Shown here piece by piece: positions 34,901-43,898 of a DNA stretch of 56,525 nucleotides (position 1 is its first letter; each line of letters starts with the position of its first letter). A program made the position numbers and the translations under genes. The stretch is taken from NCBI GenBank assembly GCA_017411605.1, contig JAFQPR010000099.1, positions 1 through 56,525 on the forward strand. Reading direction: 5' to 3'. Under the pieces are notes generated by a model, which was not told where the DNA came from, did not search any database, and worked only from the letters and a program-made list of their open reading frames with translations. Origin of the DNA: Clostridia bacterium. Lineage in GTDB: Bacteria; Bacillota; Clostridia; Oscillospirales; CAG-272.

Positions 34901-37797
34901 CGGCTCATCGTACAATCTTTATAGAGCTTATATGTTTGTCCTTTTGACAGACTGTAAAGCGGACTGCCGGAAGCTATATCTGTTTTTTCGGTTGCCGCTA
35001 TAAGTTTACCGTTGGAATCAAGCAGTACCTGAGCCATTTCAAAGACTTCAACTATGGGAGTTGCATATACGTGACCTGCCGTTTCCCCTGCCAAAACCTC
35101 TAATGCGTACTCATAAGAGAGCGGATTTGCGATATCTGCGCCGCTCCATCCTGTTTGCCTATATATTTTATGCTCGGTTTCGTTATATACCCATTTTTCC
35201 TCATTGAATGCGTGAGTGGGATAAGCGCCAACTTGAACAACGGTAGTAACATCTTCGTAGGTACCCGAAAGGATATCTCCAACCTGCCAATGATAAGTAA
35301 GCTCAACTCCGAATCTTTCATCGAAGCAATAAATAGTATTGCCGTTTTTATCGGTCGTTGTAACGTAAGAATAAGAGCCCTCGGCAACCTTTATATCATA
35401 ACCGTTGGTTACAAGATAACCGTTAGCCTTTACAAGCTGCTCCACGGTCAAATCACCGTTAAGCTCGGCATAAATACCGGCAGCTTCTGCTTTCGTAATA
35501 GCTTCGCTTACTGTTTCGTACGGTTTACCCGCTACGGTTATAACGTTGCGAGTAAAGCTATAGTTTTCTTTCATAGAATAATTCTCTACGTAGTAATCGG
35601 GATTAAGCGACGCGGCGGACTCTTCGGTCTTATATTCGGTAAATACTCTGTAAGAAATATTATCGAAGAGAATGGACGTACCTACCGTCTGCGATGTGCT
35701 GACGTCAAATCTTAATCCCTGCGCATAATATGCCATAGCCTCATCATCAGTGCTTGCAACGGTTGATATGGTGCAGTATCCGAGCTTCTCACCGTTGAGA
35801 TAATAGTAGATTCTGCCGTAGCCGCCAATAGCGTGCTCCGCATAGAGAACTGCAGTTATGCGGTTCCATCCGTCCATATCGAGCTGAACGGTATCCGTAG
35901 CTCTACCGCTGAGTCCTGCAATATTCAACGTTCCGTTCGATTCAAGAGAAAGAGTTGAAGATGTGGGAATTACGCCTCCATTGCTCGCGTTTCTCGAGCT
36001 GATTTTAAGCGTTCCATTCGTAAATCCGTATTCGGAATCGGTAGCTATGTCCATTTCACAGATCGCAACCTTGAATGCGTTATTTCCAAGCTTTGCTTTA
36101 CAGTCGTTACGCGTATATTCGTATAAGCCGAAGTTTGGACCCGCATTTGTTTTTCCCGTCGAAGCATTCGTTCCGGCAATATTAAGCTTAGAACCGTTTG
36201 CATACGCAACACCGCCTACCGTCGCTGCGGGAATCCAATACTTCATAGCGGTGTTATCAACGGTTAAATACTCCGCAGCCGCACCGTTAAAGTTATAGAA
36301 CTCGCCTTCGCCCTCAAAGAGCATTCCCGTGCCGAGCTTGCTTGTGTAATAAGCGATATTTGCCTTTACGGTTGCATTGGATGACGTGAGATTACCGCCA
36401 ACCTGATACTGCACGATATAGCTTCCGTCGGTTGCGGTATCGGTAAGATGTATATTTGAATTCTCAAAGTTCCAGAAATGCCAGAAATCGGTATTATCCT
36501 CTTTGTCACCCTTCTTTACCACTACGTAAGGCGCGCCGGGGTCACCTACGGGATCGTACACAATAGCATAGGTTTCGGAGCTTGCAGCAGTAGTACCGTC
36601 GGGGTATTTAATACCTGCATTTGTTATCTGCGAATTCGAGGAGAAACGGGTTCCCTCGGATACGTAGAGCTTTGCATCGTTTGCAAAAACAGCATTATGA
36701 TTAACGATTTTCGAGGTGGCATCAATATAAATGATAGCATTATTTGTGATCTGTCCGCCCTGGTCAGATTGACCTAAGATATGTCCGACACCCTTAGTGG
36801 TACTGTTTACAAGGTTTACTCTGATATTGTTTCCAACCTCTTCGGTAGCTCCGCTGTTAGCGTGCATAACCATATTATACGCATACTTAAGCGTGGAGTC
36901 CTTGATATTGATAGTTCCGCGGTTAACAACTCCCGCCGACATACTGTCAACAAAGATCGAAGATCTTGTTCCGTTTTTAGCGGAGATTGCATCGAATACA
37001 CAGTTTTCAACGTCAATAATAGTTTCGGTTACATCCTTGTATGCTGCACCGAAAATCGTTATTAGGCACGCTGTATTCGTCACCGTCGAATTAGTGATCT
37101 TTGCATAACCGTTATAGCCAACAGAAAGGAAACGAAGTCCGCCAAATGATTGAGCGCCCGCATTATCGCCGGAAGTTAAGCAGTTGAACTTTACGGCATC
37201 GATATACCATTTTGCGCCATAGGTATCGTTTGCGTTTTCCGTTGCTGCCGTAGTATAGTCATTAAAGAACGCATTAGTAGTTGCAGCGCTGCGCGTTGAT
37301 ACGATATCAAGGTTCTTCATATTATACGTTCCGCGCGAAACGTTGATAAACTTTTCGGAGGCGGTTCCTGTGTGCAATACGGAAATTCCCTTGCCCGTAC
37401 CGATGATCTCAAATGTACCGTCTGCAGTTCCCCCATAGATCGCTCCGTCAACCGTGATAGATCCCTCACCCGTTACGGTAAATTTCAAGCCTGCGGCATT
37501 CAAAGAAAATGCCGAAGAAAGAGAGGACGAAAGATCGTATCCGTTAAGATCAAGAGTTAAATTCTTCGTAATCTTGATTGCCGAGGATACCTTTACGTTG
37601 CTTTTAAGCGTTACCGTGGTTCCCGCTTTTGCTCCCGATAAAGCATCAGAAAGCGAAGCGGCGGTCTGCTCAGTACCGTTTGCATCCACGTATGCGATGC
37701 TCTCTGCCGAGTCATCCGCGCTGACAACCAAAACAACTCCGGTCAAAGCAAGCGCAATTGATAGAATAATAATCATTATTTTAGTGATTTTTTTCAT
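31909..37797 (-). CDS. Giant surface protein with beta-helix, LamG-like and SGNH-hydrolase domains
   Basis: 1962 residues with a signal peptide (MKKITKIMIIILSIALAL .. VVSA) and AAAGG upstream. Residues about 35-420 are beta-helix-like (TLDLNGYDL, repeated short strands). About 435-760 resemble a LamG/concanavalin-like domain (FWHFWNFENSN .. WNRITAVLYAEH). A second beta-helix region follows at about 970-1260 (IDLNGHTIRI). About 1300-1750 are mixed beta domains. The C-terminal 190 residues are an SGNH/GDSL hydrolase: FVGDSYF (Ser1786), GIGGSTVDDW, HLGFND and EGSHP (His1939). In that last block the usual aspartate (DGxHP) is glutamate. Likely role: an esterase, such as a carbohydrate deacetylase, displayed at or released from the surface. 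No sortase motif or C-terminal membrane helix is seen. It has its own promoter at 37834-37862. Confidence 0.9.
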   Translation of the reverse strand: MKKITKIMIIILSIALALTGVVLVVSADDSAESIAYVDANGTEQTAASLSDALSGAKAGTTVTLKSNVKVSSAIKITKNLTLDLNGYDLSSSLSSAFSLNAAGLKFTVTGEGSITVDGAIYGGTADGTFEIIGTGKGISVLHTGTASEKFINVSRGTYNMKNLDIVSTRSAATTNAFFNDYTTAATENANDTYGAKWYIDAVKFNCLTSGDNAGAQSFGGLRFLSVGYNGYAKITNSTVTNTACLITIFGAAYKDVTETIIDVENCVFDAISAKNGTRSSIFVDSMSAGVVNRGTINIKDSTLKYAYNMVMHANSGATEEVGNNIRVNLVNSTTKGVGHILGQSDQGGQITNNAIIYIDATSKIVNHNAVFANDAKLYVSEGTRFSSNSQITNAGIKYPDGTTAASSETYAIVYDPVGDPGAPYVVVKKGDKEDNTDFWHFWNFENSNIHLTDTATDGSYIVQYQVGGNLTSSNATVKANIAYYTSKLGTGMLFEGEGEFYNFNGAAAEYLTVDNTAMKYWIPAATVGGVAYANGSKLNIAGTNASTGKTNAGPNFGLYEYTRNDCKAKLGNNAFKVAICEMDIATDSEYGFTNGTLKISSRNASNGGVIPTSSTLSLESNGTLNIAGLSGRATDTVQLDMDGWNRITAVLYAEHAIGGYGRIYYYLNGEKLGYCTISTVASTDDEAMAYYAQGLRFDVSTSQTVGTSILFDNISYRVFTEYKTEESAASLNPDYYVENYSMKENYSFTRNVITVAGKPYETVSEAITKAEAAGIYAELNGDLTVEQLVKANGYLVTNGYDIKVAEGSYSYVTTTDKNGNTIYCFDERFGVELTYHWQVGDILSGTYEDVTTVVQVGAYPTHAFNEEKWVYNETEHKIYRQTGWSGADIANPLSYEYALEVLAGETAGHVYATPIVEVFEMAQVLLDSNGKLIAATEKTDIASGSPLYSLSKGQTYKLYKDCTMSRALNSSNKTFTNGTFGIDLNGHTIRIEHYAVSFIISTNCTLNIYSSAPGGAIYKCGEADGSTVRGNALIHMAPITDANAKIESNVTGNVHNSILNVGKIDGIEGAVSSNLTLIGDCVIEPRTGDESCSVNIDGATLVRVGSAYGALIYPRFYNGSINVKNSTLINTKNNYIISTPSSAVIPVSFDYTTTAVIEGCTMIQTTVNDAIIGATENYESITVKDCVISGQLYANNSNVDSSKIQVMENVAITTRPIGYSQSVWAKYNGDFASDEITSLFGENGYYITKRITVVNSALSEKDVYIVVKGADTSAIPNNAEILELQPLKYMTLANQATVNVTWNDLDGNALVTEKYIKGGNVFDAGVSVPDSENGLVATKKIFESWGALPTSLSEDVEIDPEFTVKERISGLKYNLSLYADFGINLFIPAVYKDYVKVYKDEGKAEELSLIEVTLGESPYVKADLSQLCNKASESVSFYLSIEEVCGEDTYTAERTVSVSITEYADTILRNDNYTNADKVLVYSMLNYANEAAKYFNGIENDAVIARLLEYYKPVSVMYTTNSNYNALNEGLTDVFDTVAIRLKSSPIFVLNLHEGFRGTVTVTYAGGKEARMLSNFADVATTADNRTLVVEGMKVYNFGTILNISAEGTLNGEAISVKGRFNLDSYVQYAKDNALSHLDLVNALRAFAEISEKYKNDTLAAEVRDYGKLVISAPTTIFANYSAWNLGISFTKPEYEEDIMYKVSDDRVKIENGSIYAVGEFTDDTEVVVVAATTKHRAEFTVNVRAFTPQYSESLINGGYNTYEAEGGTIDKAKETPGCTVFVGDSYFTEYHWKDFYTDFADEDAYLLGIGGSTVDDWFECSERLLFILNPSEIIVHLGFNDTYNEGRCYATPEALGEMIVELLHIYHEKFPDANVYYCSIETSLYVPDKVFDDAIVTNSIVSAFADECDWLTFINTRPILCDDDTQTIYTEKYGEGSHPAVATYDEYKKVIDAARGKTAEE

Positions 37798-37833
37798 ACC
37801 GTTTTTCCTTTCGATGTTTATTTACTAACTTTA

Positions 37834-37862
37834 TTTATATAAAAAGCTTTTTACTTGCGCAA
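37834..37862 (-). promoter_or_regulatory. Promoter of the giant SGNH surface protein gene
   Basis: On the minus strand TTGCGC (37857-37862), 17 bases, TATAAA (37834-37839), about 35 bases before the start. Confidence 0.55.
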
Positions 37863-37921
37863 TGAAATGTCTGAAATTTACAAAAAAGTCTATAATTCGC
37901 AAATGAAAAAATTTTGAACAA

Positions 37922-39862
37922 TCACTCACCGTCATCTACATATCTTTCCGCTTGAGTTGTGAAGAGAAGATGATATTTTCCATGTCTTTCCATAAGCTCG
38001 TCGTGAGTTCCCTCCTCAACTATCGAGCCGTCCTCGAGGACTATTATCTGGCCTGCTACCTTGGCGCCCGAGAGTCTATGAGATACGAAGATGGATATTT
38101 TACCGCGGGAAAGCTCCTCAAAGCGGTTAAGAACATCCTGCTCGGCAAGCGGATCCAGCGATGCCGTCGGCTCGTCCATAATGAGTATATCCGAATCCTT
38201 ATAAAAGGCTCTCGCAATAGAAAGCTTCTGCCACTGACCGCCCGAAAGCTCGATTCCGTTTTCTTCAAACATTCGCGTAAGCGGAGTTTTATATCCGTCG
38301 GGAAGCTCCGAAATAAATTCATGAGCATTGCCCGATTTTGATGCTTCTATAACATCGCGCTCGTTATGCTCGCGCCTTACGTCGCCAAATTTTATATTTT
38401 CTTCAGCGGTATCCGCATACTTTCCAAAGTCCTGGAAAATGATACCGTACATATCGTAAAGCTTCTCAACGTCGTATTCTCTTATGTCTCTTCCGTCAAG
38501 AAGTATTACTCCGTCCGTCGGATCATAAAGTCGCATAACAAGCTTTAAAAGTGTTGTTTTTCCCGCTCCGTTAAGACCTACAAGTATGACAGATCTATCT
38601 GTTTGTAAAGTAAGATTTACGTTTTTAATAACATCTCGGTCTGTACCCGGATATCTGAAGCTAACATTTTTAAATTCTATCGTATGCGGAGAATTGCGTT
38701 TTGGAATAAGTGGCTCTTCTATAATCGAAACAACCGTTGCGGGCTCTTTCATAAAGTCGAGCATATTTTCAATAAAGAGAGTTCCCTCGTATATCGTTGC
38801 GGTTGATGTGACTATCGTAGATACATATCCCGTAATAGAGGTGAGCGCGCCGGTATAAAGCGACCAGTCTCCTATCTCACCCTTTCCCGAAAATACAACG
38901 TTATAAGCAACAAAGGCAAAGAGCGCCCCGCTTGCAAGCACGTATACAAGACTTACGATTATCTGCATCAGGGACTCGCGCAGAATAATTCTTCGAAGAC
39001 CTTTGTAATAGGTTTTAAACGCATCGTCATACTTTTCCTTGAAGGTATCCGCAAGTCCGAGTATCTTTATTTCTTTTGCATTATCCTTATTGGTCATAAG
39101 AGATGAATAGTAATTCATCTGACGGCGCTCTTTTGAGTGACGGCGCAGGTATTTGAAATTTCTGTTGCGGTAATAGTAATTTACTACGGCACCCGGAATG
39201 GAAGCTATAATTACTACCAAGGGAGCGAGGGGACTGAGCGTTGCAAGAACGACTATGAACGATGCAACGCTGAGGACAGAGCTTATTACCCTGAATGTTG
39301 CCGACAGTATGTGCAACGGTCGCATTCCCGCTTCTCTATTCGCATTCTCAAGGCGTTCGTAAAACGCGGGATCGTCAAATGAACGTTGATCGACTGTTTT
39401 CGCCTTAGTGATTATCTTTACCTTGATATGATTTACCACAAGCTCGCCCGCAATAGAGGTCACGCAAGTGTTAATTCGGCTCAAAACTCTTTTCATAAAA
39501 AGGTATATCATATCAAGCACGAGTAAAAACACTACGGGCTCAAGCGTTTTGAACAGATCACTCGCTACACTGCCAGACGCGTTTGGCGCGGCGATAAGAA
39601 GATCGGCAATATTATTAATCAGATATTTTGATATGTAAGCTCCGATTACAGGCAAAACACCGTCGAAAATACATAATAGACACATTGCAATAAGTATTTT
39701 GGGTGATGCTTCCCATACTAACTTAATAATGTAACCAAGGCGTGAAGCAAAGCCCATCGTTCGTTTTAAAAGATATCTCGGAACATCCCTAAAACGTTCC
39801 GGACGAGGAATTCCATCGTTCGGTAGCTTTGGAGCTGCTGAAAAAGCGTTTTTATTTGACAT
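37922..39862 (-). CDS. ABC exporter half-transporter (fused membrane and ATPase domains)
   Basis: 646 residues. The N-terminal half has about six membrane helices of the type I exporter fold; the C-terminal half is the ATPase with Walker A GLNGAGKTT, Q-loop FQDFGKY, signature LSGGQWQK, Walker B ILIMDEPTASLD and H-loop SHRLSG. About 50 cytoplasmic residues precede the first helix. It should work as a homodimer, since no partner gene is adjacent. The cargo cannot be told (lipid, peptide or drug are all known for the family). It is transcribed in the same direction as the surface-protein gene that follows, with 124 bases between them that contain a separate promoter. Confidence 0.92.
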   Translation of the reverse strand: MSNKNAFSAAPKLPNDGIPRPERFRDVPRYLLKRTMGFASRLGYIIKLVWEASPKILIAMCLLCIFDGVLPVIGAYISKYLINNIADLLIAAPNASGSVASDLFKTLEPVVFLLVLDMIYLFMKRVLSRINTCVTSIAGELVVNHIKVKIITKAKTVDQRSFDDPAFYERLENANREAGMRPLHILSATFRVISSVLSVASFIVVLATLSPLAPLVVIIASIPGAVVNYYYRNRNFKYLRRHSKERRQMNYYSSLMTNKDNAKEIKILGLADTFKEKYDDAFKTYYKGLRRIILRESLMQIIVSLVYVLASGALFAFVAYNVVFSGKGEIGDWSLYTGALTSITGYVSTIVTSTATIYEGTLFIENMLDFMKEPATVVSIIEEPLIPKRNSPHTIEFKNVSFRYPGTDRDVIKNVNLTLQTDRSVILVGLNGAGKTTLLKLVMRLYDPTDGVILLDGRDIREYDVEKLYDMYGIIFQDFGKYADTAEENIKFGDVRREHNERDVIEASKSGNAHEFISELPDGYKTPLTRMFEENGIELSGGQWQKLSIARAFYKDSDILIMDEPTASLDPLAEQDVLNRFEELSRGKISIFVSHRLSGAKVAGQIIVLEDGSIVEEGTHDELMERHGKYHLLFTTQAERYVDDGE

Positions 39863-39896
39863 AAACTGCCTCTGTAATTAAAATTTTTATGATTAC

Positions 39897-39925
39897 ATTT
39901 TAACACATTATGATTTATTTTTCAA
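39897..39925 (-). promoter_or_regulatory. Promoter of the ABC exporter gene
   Basis: On the minus strand TTGAAA (39920-39925), 17 bases, TAAAAT (39897-39902), with a short leader to the start at 39862. Confidence 0.65.
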
Positions 39926-40250
39926 TAGCATTTCTTTTATTAACTTTAAGATTGTTTCTCTCTTCCACAGATATTTGTATTATAGTACTGTCGTTTTGTA
40001 ATATATTCCGATTTGAATTATTGTTTTTTACCAATTTGCGAGTATTGGTGCTTTGTTTTGTACGACTTTTGTTGATTTTGTATATCATTTTTCTTTAAAT
40101 TTGTTTGTTCTGTCAATAGATATTTGCTTAAGATTATGTTACAATATAACGTGTTGTTTTATTGGCAGAAATCACATTTTTTTTTGTTTTTTGTATACTG
40201 TATAAATGAAAAGCAGCAAAATCATCAAAACGTAAACTATCGGAGGATTT
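39926..40250 (+). promoter_or_regulatory. AT-rich upstream region of the glmM operon with extended -10
   Basis: About 325 bases of T-rich sequence without a gene. The best plus-strand promoter is an extended -10, TGTTACAAT at 40137-40145, with a poor -35 (TAGATA, 40117-40122). That gives a leader of about 100 bases. Nothing else is recognised here. Confidence 0.45.
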
Positions 40251-40922
40251 ATGAAAATACCCTTTACGAACGAGCTTTTCGACCTATCAAATTCACTCGC
40301 AGGAGATTTTTTATCAAAATTTGAGCATCCGCACGAGGCTTTAACAAAGATACGTGAGTTTATAATCTCGCTTTCTAAAACTCTTCCAACAGATGAATAT
40401 ACCGAAGTAGCCGAGGGAGTTTTTATTGCAAACGACGCATCGGTGGCAGAAAGCGCGACTATACTTCCTCCGACGATTATCGGACATAAAGCTGAAATAC
40501 GCGTCGGCGCATTTATACGAGGATCGGCGCTTATCGGAAACGAAGCAGTTATCGGAAATAGCACAGAGATAAAAAACGCTATTATTTTTGATGGAGTTCA
40601 GCTCCCTCATTATAACTACGTCGGTGATTCAATTCTCGGTTACAAGGCACATCTCGGAGCGGGTGCCGTTATATCAAATTACAAGCTTGATCATAAAACA
40701 GTAAATATACGTTCGGGGGACGAAAAAACAGATACAAAGCTTCGGAAATTCGGAGCAATACTCGGGGACTTTACCGAGGTTGGATGCAACAGCGTTGTTT
40801 TTCCAGGGTCGATTATCGGAAAGCGTTGTCTTATCTATCCATTAAGCTCGGTAAGAGGAATTATTCCGCACGAATCAATTCTTCACACGGGCGGTGTTTT
40901 AACGCACCGCGAAGCTGATTAA
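40251..40922 (+). CDS. Left-handed beta-helix acyltransferase (GlmU C-domain-like)
   Basis: 223 residues; GGAGG precedes the start. The hexapeptide repeats (VAESATILPPTIIG, IRGSALIGNEAVIGN, GAVISNYK) form a left-handed beta helix that most resembles the acetyltransferase half of GlmU. LPHYNYVGDSILG matches the GlmU active-site region with its histidine, and the NYK segment also fits. There is no nucleotidyltransferase domain. It lies 39 bases before glmM, so it probably acetylates glucosamine-1-phosphate, with uridylation done by another protein. A nucleotide-sugar-binding role without catalysis cannot be excluded. The N-terminal 50 residues are a helical cap. Confidence 0.8.
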   Translation: MKIPFTNELFDLSNSLAGDFLSKFEHPHEALTKIREFIISLSKTLPTDEYTEVAEGVFIANDASVAESATILPPTIIGHKAEIRVGAFIRGSALIGNEAVIGNSTEIKNAIIFDGVQLPHYNYVGDSILGYKAHLGAGAVISNYKLDHKTVNIRSGDEKTDTKLRKFGAILGDFTEVGCNSVVFPGSIIGKRCLIYPLSSVRGIIPHESILHTGGVLTHREAD

Positions 40923-40961
40923 CAAACTGAACTTACGCTTTTTGCGAAAGGATATAAAGTT

Positions 40962-42296
40962 ATGAAAAAATTATTTGGGACAGACGGTGTTCGAGGTAAG
41001 GTAAACGAATTTCTTACAGAGGAGCTTGCGGAAAATGTCGGAAGAGCTCTTGGAGCAATACTAACACGCGAAAAGGCCATCCCCCGTGTTGTAATAGGCG
41101 GAGATACTCGCGAATCTTATGCAATGCTCATGAGCGCTTTAGCGAAGGGGCTTACGGAACACGGTGTAAACGTTTACGAGGTTGGTACGCTCCCTACCCC
41201 TGCTATCGCGTATCTTACCGCTAATGAAAATTTTGATGCCGGAATTATGATCTCAGCTTCGCACAATCCTTATGAATATAACGGTATAAAAATATTTGCG
41301 GGTGGCGGTTTTAAGCTTTCCGACGAAAAGGAAGAAGAGATAGAGCAAATTATTTATGAAGGACGTTATATTTCAAACGCCGATGCTCACGGAAAATTCC
41401 AACGTGCGCCCGAGCTTCTTTCGAAGTACATTGATTATATGAAAACCAAGATTCCGCAGACAAAGCTTGACATTTTTGCGGTAATTGACTGTGCGAACGG
41501 CTCATCTGCTGCAACCGCAAAAGAGATCTTCTCTTTCCTCGGTAACAGAACGTTATATCTCGGGGTATCTCCTGACGGAAGAAATATTAACGACGAATGC
41601 GGATCGACTCATCTTGATCACCTTGCTGAAAAGGTCAAGGAGCTTCACGCGGATATAGGTATTGCCTTTGACGGTGATGCCGATAGATTTCTTGCAATCG
41701 ATGAAAGCGGTAACGAGGTTGACGGTGACTATATTCTTGCAATTCTCGCAAAAAGTCTTTTTGAAAAAGGCAAGCTTACGCATAATACCGTCGTCGGTAC
41801 TGTTATGACAAATTACGGTTTTTCAAAATTTGCAGAAAAACACGGATTTAGGTTTATCCCAACGAAAGTTGGCGACAGGTACGTGCTTGAGGAAATCGAA
41901 AAATGCGGCTATGCGCTAGGCGGTGAGCAGTCAGGACACACGATAATCAGAGAAGCCGCTACAACGGGTGACGGACAGCTTACCGCTCTCTATCTTCTCG
42001 CCCGAATGGCAGAAACGGGAAAGCCCTTATCCGCTCTCGCCGATATTATGCAAAGATTCCCGCAATGCACGATAAACGTTAATGCAGACGAAAACGGTAA
42101 GGCACTTATAAAAAACGACTCTCGCATTGCCGCGATTATCGACGATGCGAGGATAAGGCTCGGGGAGGACGGAAGAATTCTCGTACGTCCTTCGGGCACT
42201 GAACCCGTTGTCAGAATAATGGTAGAAAGCCTGGAGCCTGCTCTTGCAAAATCTATTTGCGAAGACGTTAGCACAAAGATTACAGAATTATTATAA
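40962..42296 (+). CDS. glmM: Phosphoglucosamine mutase GlmM
   Basis: 444 residues. It converts glucosamine-6-phosphate to glucosamine-1-phosphate for peptidoglycan precursor synthesis. The phospho-serine loop is SASHNP (Ser100), the metal loop is FDGDADR, the sugar loop is GEQSGH, and the phosphate-binding loop is RPSGTEPVVR. The start MKKLFGTDGVRG is the family hallmark. It follows the beta-helix acyltransferase in a two-gene operon. Confidence 0.97.
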   Translation: MKKLFGTDGVRGKVNEFLTEELAENVGRALGAILTREKAIPRVVIGGDTRESYAMLMSALAKGLTEHGVNVYEVGTLPTPAIAYLTANENFDAGIMISASHNPYEYNGIKIFAGGGFKLSDEKEEEIEQIIYEGRYISNADAHGKFQRAPELLSKYIDYMKTKIPQTKLDIFAVIDCANGSSAATAKEIFSFLGNRTLYLGVSPDGRNINDECGSTHLDHLAEKVKELHADIGIAFDGDADRFLAIDESGNEVDGDYILAILAKSLFEKGKLTHNTVVGTVMTNYGFSKFAEKHGFRFIPTKVGDRYVLEEIEKCGYALGGEQSGHTIIREAATTGDGQLTALYLLARMAETGKPLSALADIMQRFPQCTINVNADENGKALIKNDSRIAAIIDDARIRLGEDGRILVRPSGTEPVVRIMVESLEPALAKSICEDVSTKITELL

Positions 42297-42297
42297 T

Positions 42298-42336
42298 GAA
42301 AGCTCGGTAGAGGTATAGTGCCTCCGCCGAGCTTTC
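42298..42336. terminator. Terminator after glmM
   Basis: GAAAGCTCGG (42298-42307) pairs with CCGAGCTTTC (42327-42336), extended by GAGG/CCTC. It lies between the convergent glmM and flavoprotein genes. The T-run is weak on the plus strand. Confidence 0.7.
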
Positions 42337-42410
42337 TATTATAATATTAATCCTATAATATGTGTTTTCTCTGTTTTTTATTGTTTTCGGATAACTTGCC
42401 AAAATCTGTA

Positions 42411-43028
42411 TTATCTGATAAAGTTTGTAAATACGTGCTTTTCGCGTTCGGGAAGACCGTATTTTTCTTTACCGAGAGCTATTGATTTCATCAAAAATAC
42501 CATATTTTCAGCTAGGGTACGCATACTTTGCATTCCTTCGGCATCCTGCACCGCTTCTCCGGGTCTTCCGCCGTGAATACTGTTCCAATACTGCCCCGAA
42601 GCTACGGGCATTCCCGATATAGTAAAGAATTTATTAAGCTCATCAAAGGTTGAGGAAAGACCTCCGCGTCGAGCAGCAACAACGGCAGCCCCTACCTTCA
42701 TACGTTTATCAAAGCGCGTGCTGTAAAACAGTCTTGCGAGGAGCGCTGTCAGGGTAGCATTTGCGCCTGCATAGTATACGGGACTTCCAACGACAAGACC
42801 GTCGCAGGCTTCGAATTTTGGCGCTATCTCATTCACTATATCGTCAAATACGCATTTGCCCGATTCGTAGCATTTAAAGCAACTGATGCACCCGCGCACC
42901 GCGAGATTGCCAACCCGGATAAGCTCTGCTTCTATCCCCTCTTTTTCAAATATCTTCATTATTTCTTCCAGCGCAGTTGCTGTATTCCCGTTTGCGCGAG
43001 GGCTTCCGTTTATCAGTAAAACCTTCAT
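42411..43028 (-). CDS. Flavodoxin-family NAD(P)H-dependent FMN reductase
   Basis: 205 residues with the flavodoxin-like fold: INGSPRANGNTATAL binds the FMN phosphate, and GSPVYYAGANATL contacts the flavin. A cysteine cluster GCISCFKCYESGKC (CX2CX2CX5C) is of the type that binds a [4Fe-4S] cluster in archaeal and clostridial iron-sulfur flavoproteins. It probably transfers electrons in the anaerobic cytoplasm. Its partner is unknown. AAGGAG lies upstream of the start. The next upstream gene on the same strand is the phosphoesterase, 47 bases away. Confidence 0.88.
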   Translation of the reverse strand: MKVLLINGSPRANGNTATALEEIMKIFEKEGIEAELIRVGNLAVRGCISCFKCYESGKCVFDDIVNEIAPKFEACDGLVVGSPVYYAGANATLTALLARLFYSTRFDKRMKVGAAVVAARRGGLSSTFDELNKFFTISGMPVASGQYWNSIHGGRPGEAVQDAEGMQSMRTLAENMVFLMKSIALGKEKYGLPEREKHVFTNFIR

Positions 43029-43075
43029 TACGTATCTCCTTTAGTTATATATTATTTTATGCCGAAATTTTATTA

Positions 43076-43573
43076 TCAAACAAAGCATCCGTGAGAAAAC
43101 AGAGGCTCTTTACCTTCTGTAAGCGTCATAATTCCAAAATGACCCTCTCTTGAGCCGACACTGCCCGGATTGAAGAGGTAAAACGGCGCATCTCCCTCAT
43201 TCACGTATTCAAGCTCCGGTATATGGGTATGACCGAAAAGCACAATATCCGCTGAACGAGATTTAGCTAGATTGGAAAGACCCGTCTTGCCGTACTTTAC
43301 GCCGTAAAGATCACCGTGCGTATAAACTATTTTTTTACCTTCAAGATATATTTCTGCGGTTTTCTGAACTGCCTCACCGAAAGCTATATACCTGAAATCG
43401 CAGTTTCCCCTGACCGCAAGAAATTTTATGCTCGGAAATTTATAAAATATATCCTCGATATCCGAAAGTCCGTCACCTAAGAAAAACACAACGTCGGTAT
43501 CCGGATTTTTCCTTATAGCCTTCTCAATAAAGAAGGAATAATTATGCGAATCTGAAAATACAAGACATTTCAT
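43076..43573 (-). CDS. YfcE/MJ0936-type metallophosphoesterase
   Basis: 165 residues, the size of the small phosphodiesterase family with YfcE. Metal motifs in order: FSDSHN, FLGDGLSDI, RGNCD, THGD, FGHTHIPE, with NPGSVG near the end. It hydrolyses phosphodiesters with two metal ions; the natural substrate is unknown for most members. It is upstream of and co-directional with the flavoprotein gene. It diverges from the small-protein operon at 43674. Confidence 0.93.
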   Translation of the reverse strand: MKCLVFSDSHNYSFFIEKAIRKNPDTDVVFFLGDGLSDIEDIFYKFPSIKFLAVRGNCDFRYIAFGEAVQKTAEIYLEGKKIVYTHGDLYGVKYGKTGLSNLAKSRSADIVLFGHTHIPELEYVNEGDAPFYLFNPGSVGSREGHFGIMTLTEGKEPLFSHGCFV

Positions 43574-43673
43574 ATACTTTGCCTTTCACGTTTTTTTGTC
43601 TGTTGAATATATATATAACGAGAGTCGAAGAGGATAAAAATAACGATTCTACAAAAGAAGTCAGGAGAAGATA

Positions 43674-43898
43674 ATGAAGATAGACAAATCAAAGCTTGAT
43701 GCAATGACAAAGCTCTCGGACAGCGAGCTATGGGCGCAGATAAAATCTGTTGCCGAGGCTCACGGTATCAAAATGCCCGACAAGCAACCAAGCAGAGAGG
43801 AGCTTTCGAAAGTAAGAGGCGCTCTCTCAGAAGCCGACAAGCTGAGTCTTATGACCGCTATGAGAATGGTCAATAGCTTAAAAAAGGGGGATAAGTGA
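43674..43898 (+). CDS. Small conserved-type protein, first of three-gene operon
   Basis: 74 residues; AGGAG lies 7 bases before ATG 43674. Helical and charged (SDSELWAQIKSVAEAHG .. LSKVRGALSEADK .. AMRMVNSLKKG), with no signal peptide or membrane helix. I recognise no domain. Its stop codon overlaps the start of the next gene (TGATG at 43896-43900), so translation is coupled and the two proteins are probably made together. The tight coupling supports this as a real gene. Confidence 0.75.
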   Translation: MKIDKSKLDAMTKLSDSELWAQIKSVAEAHGIKMPDKQPSREELSKVRGALSEADKLSLMTAMRMVNSLKKGDK

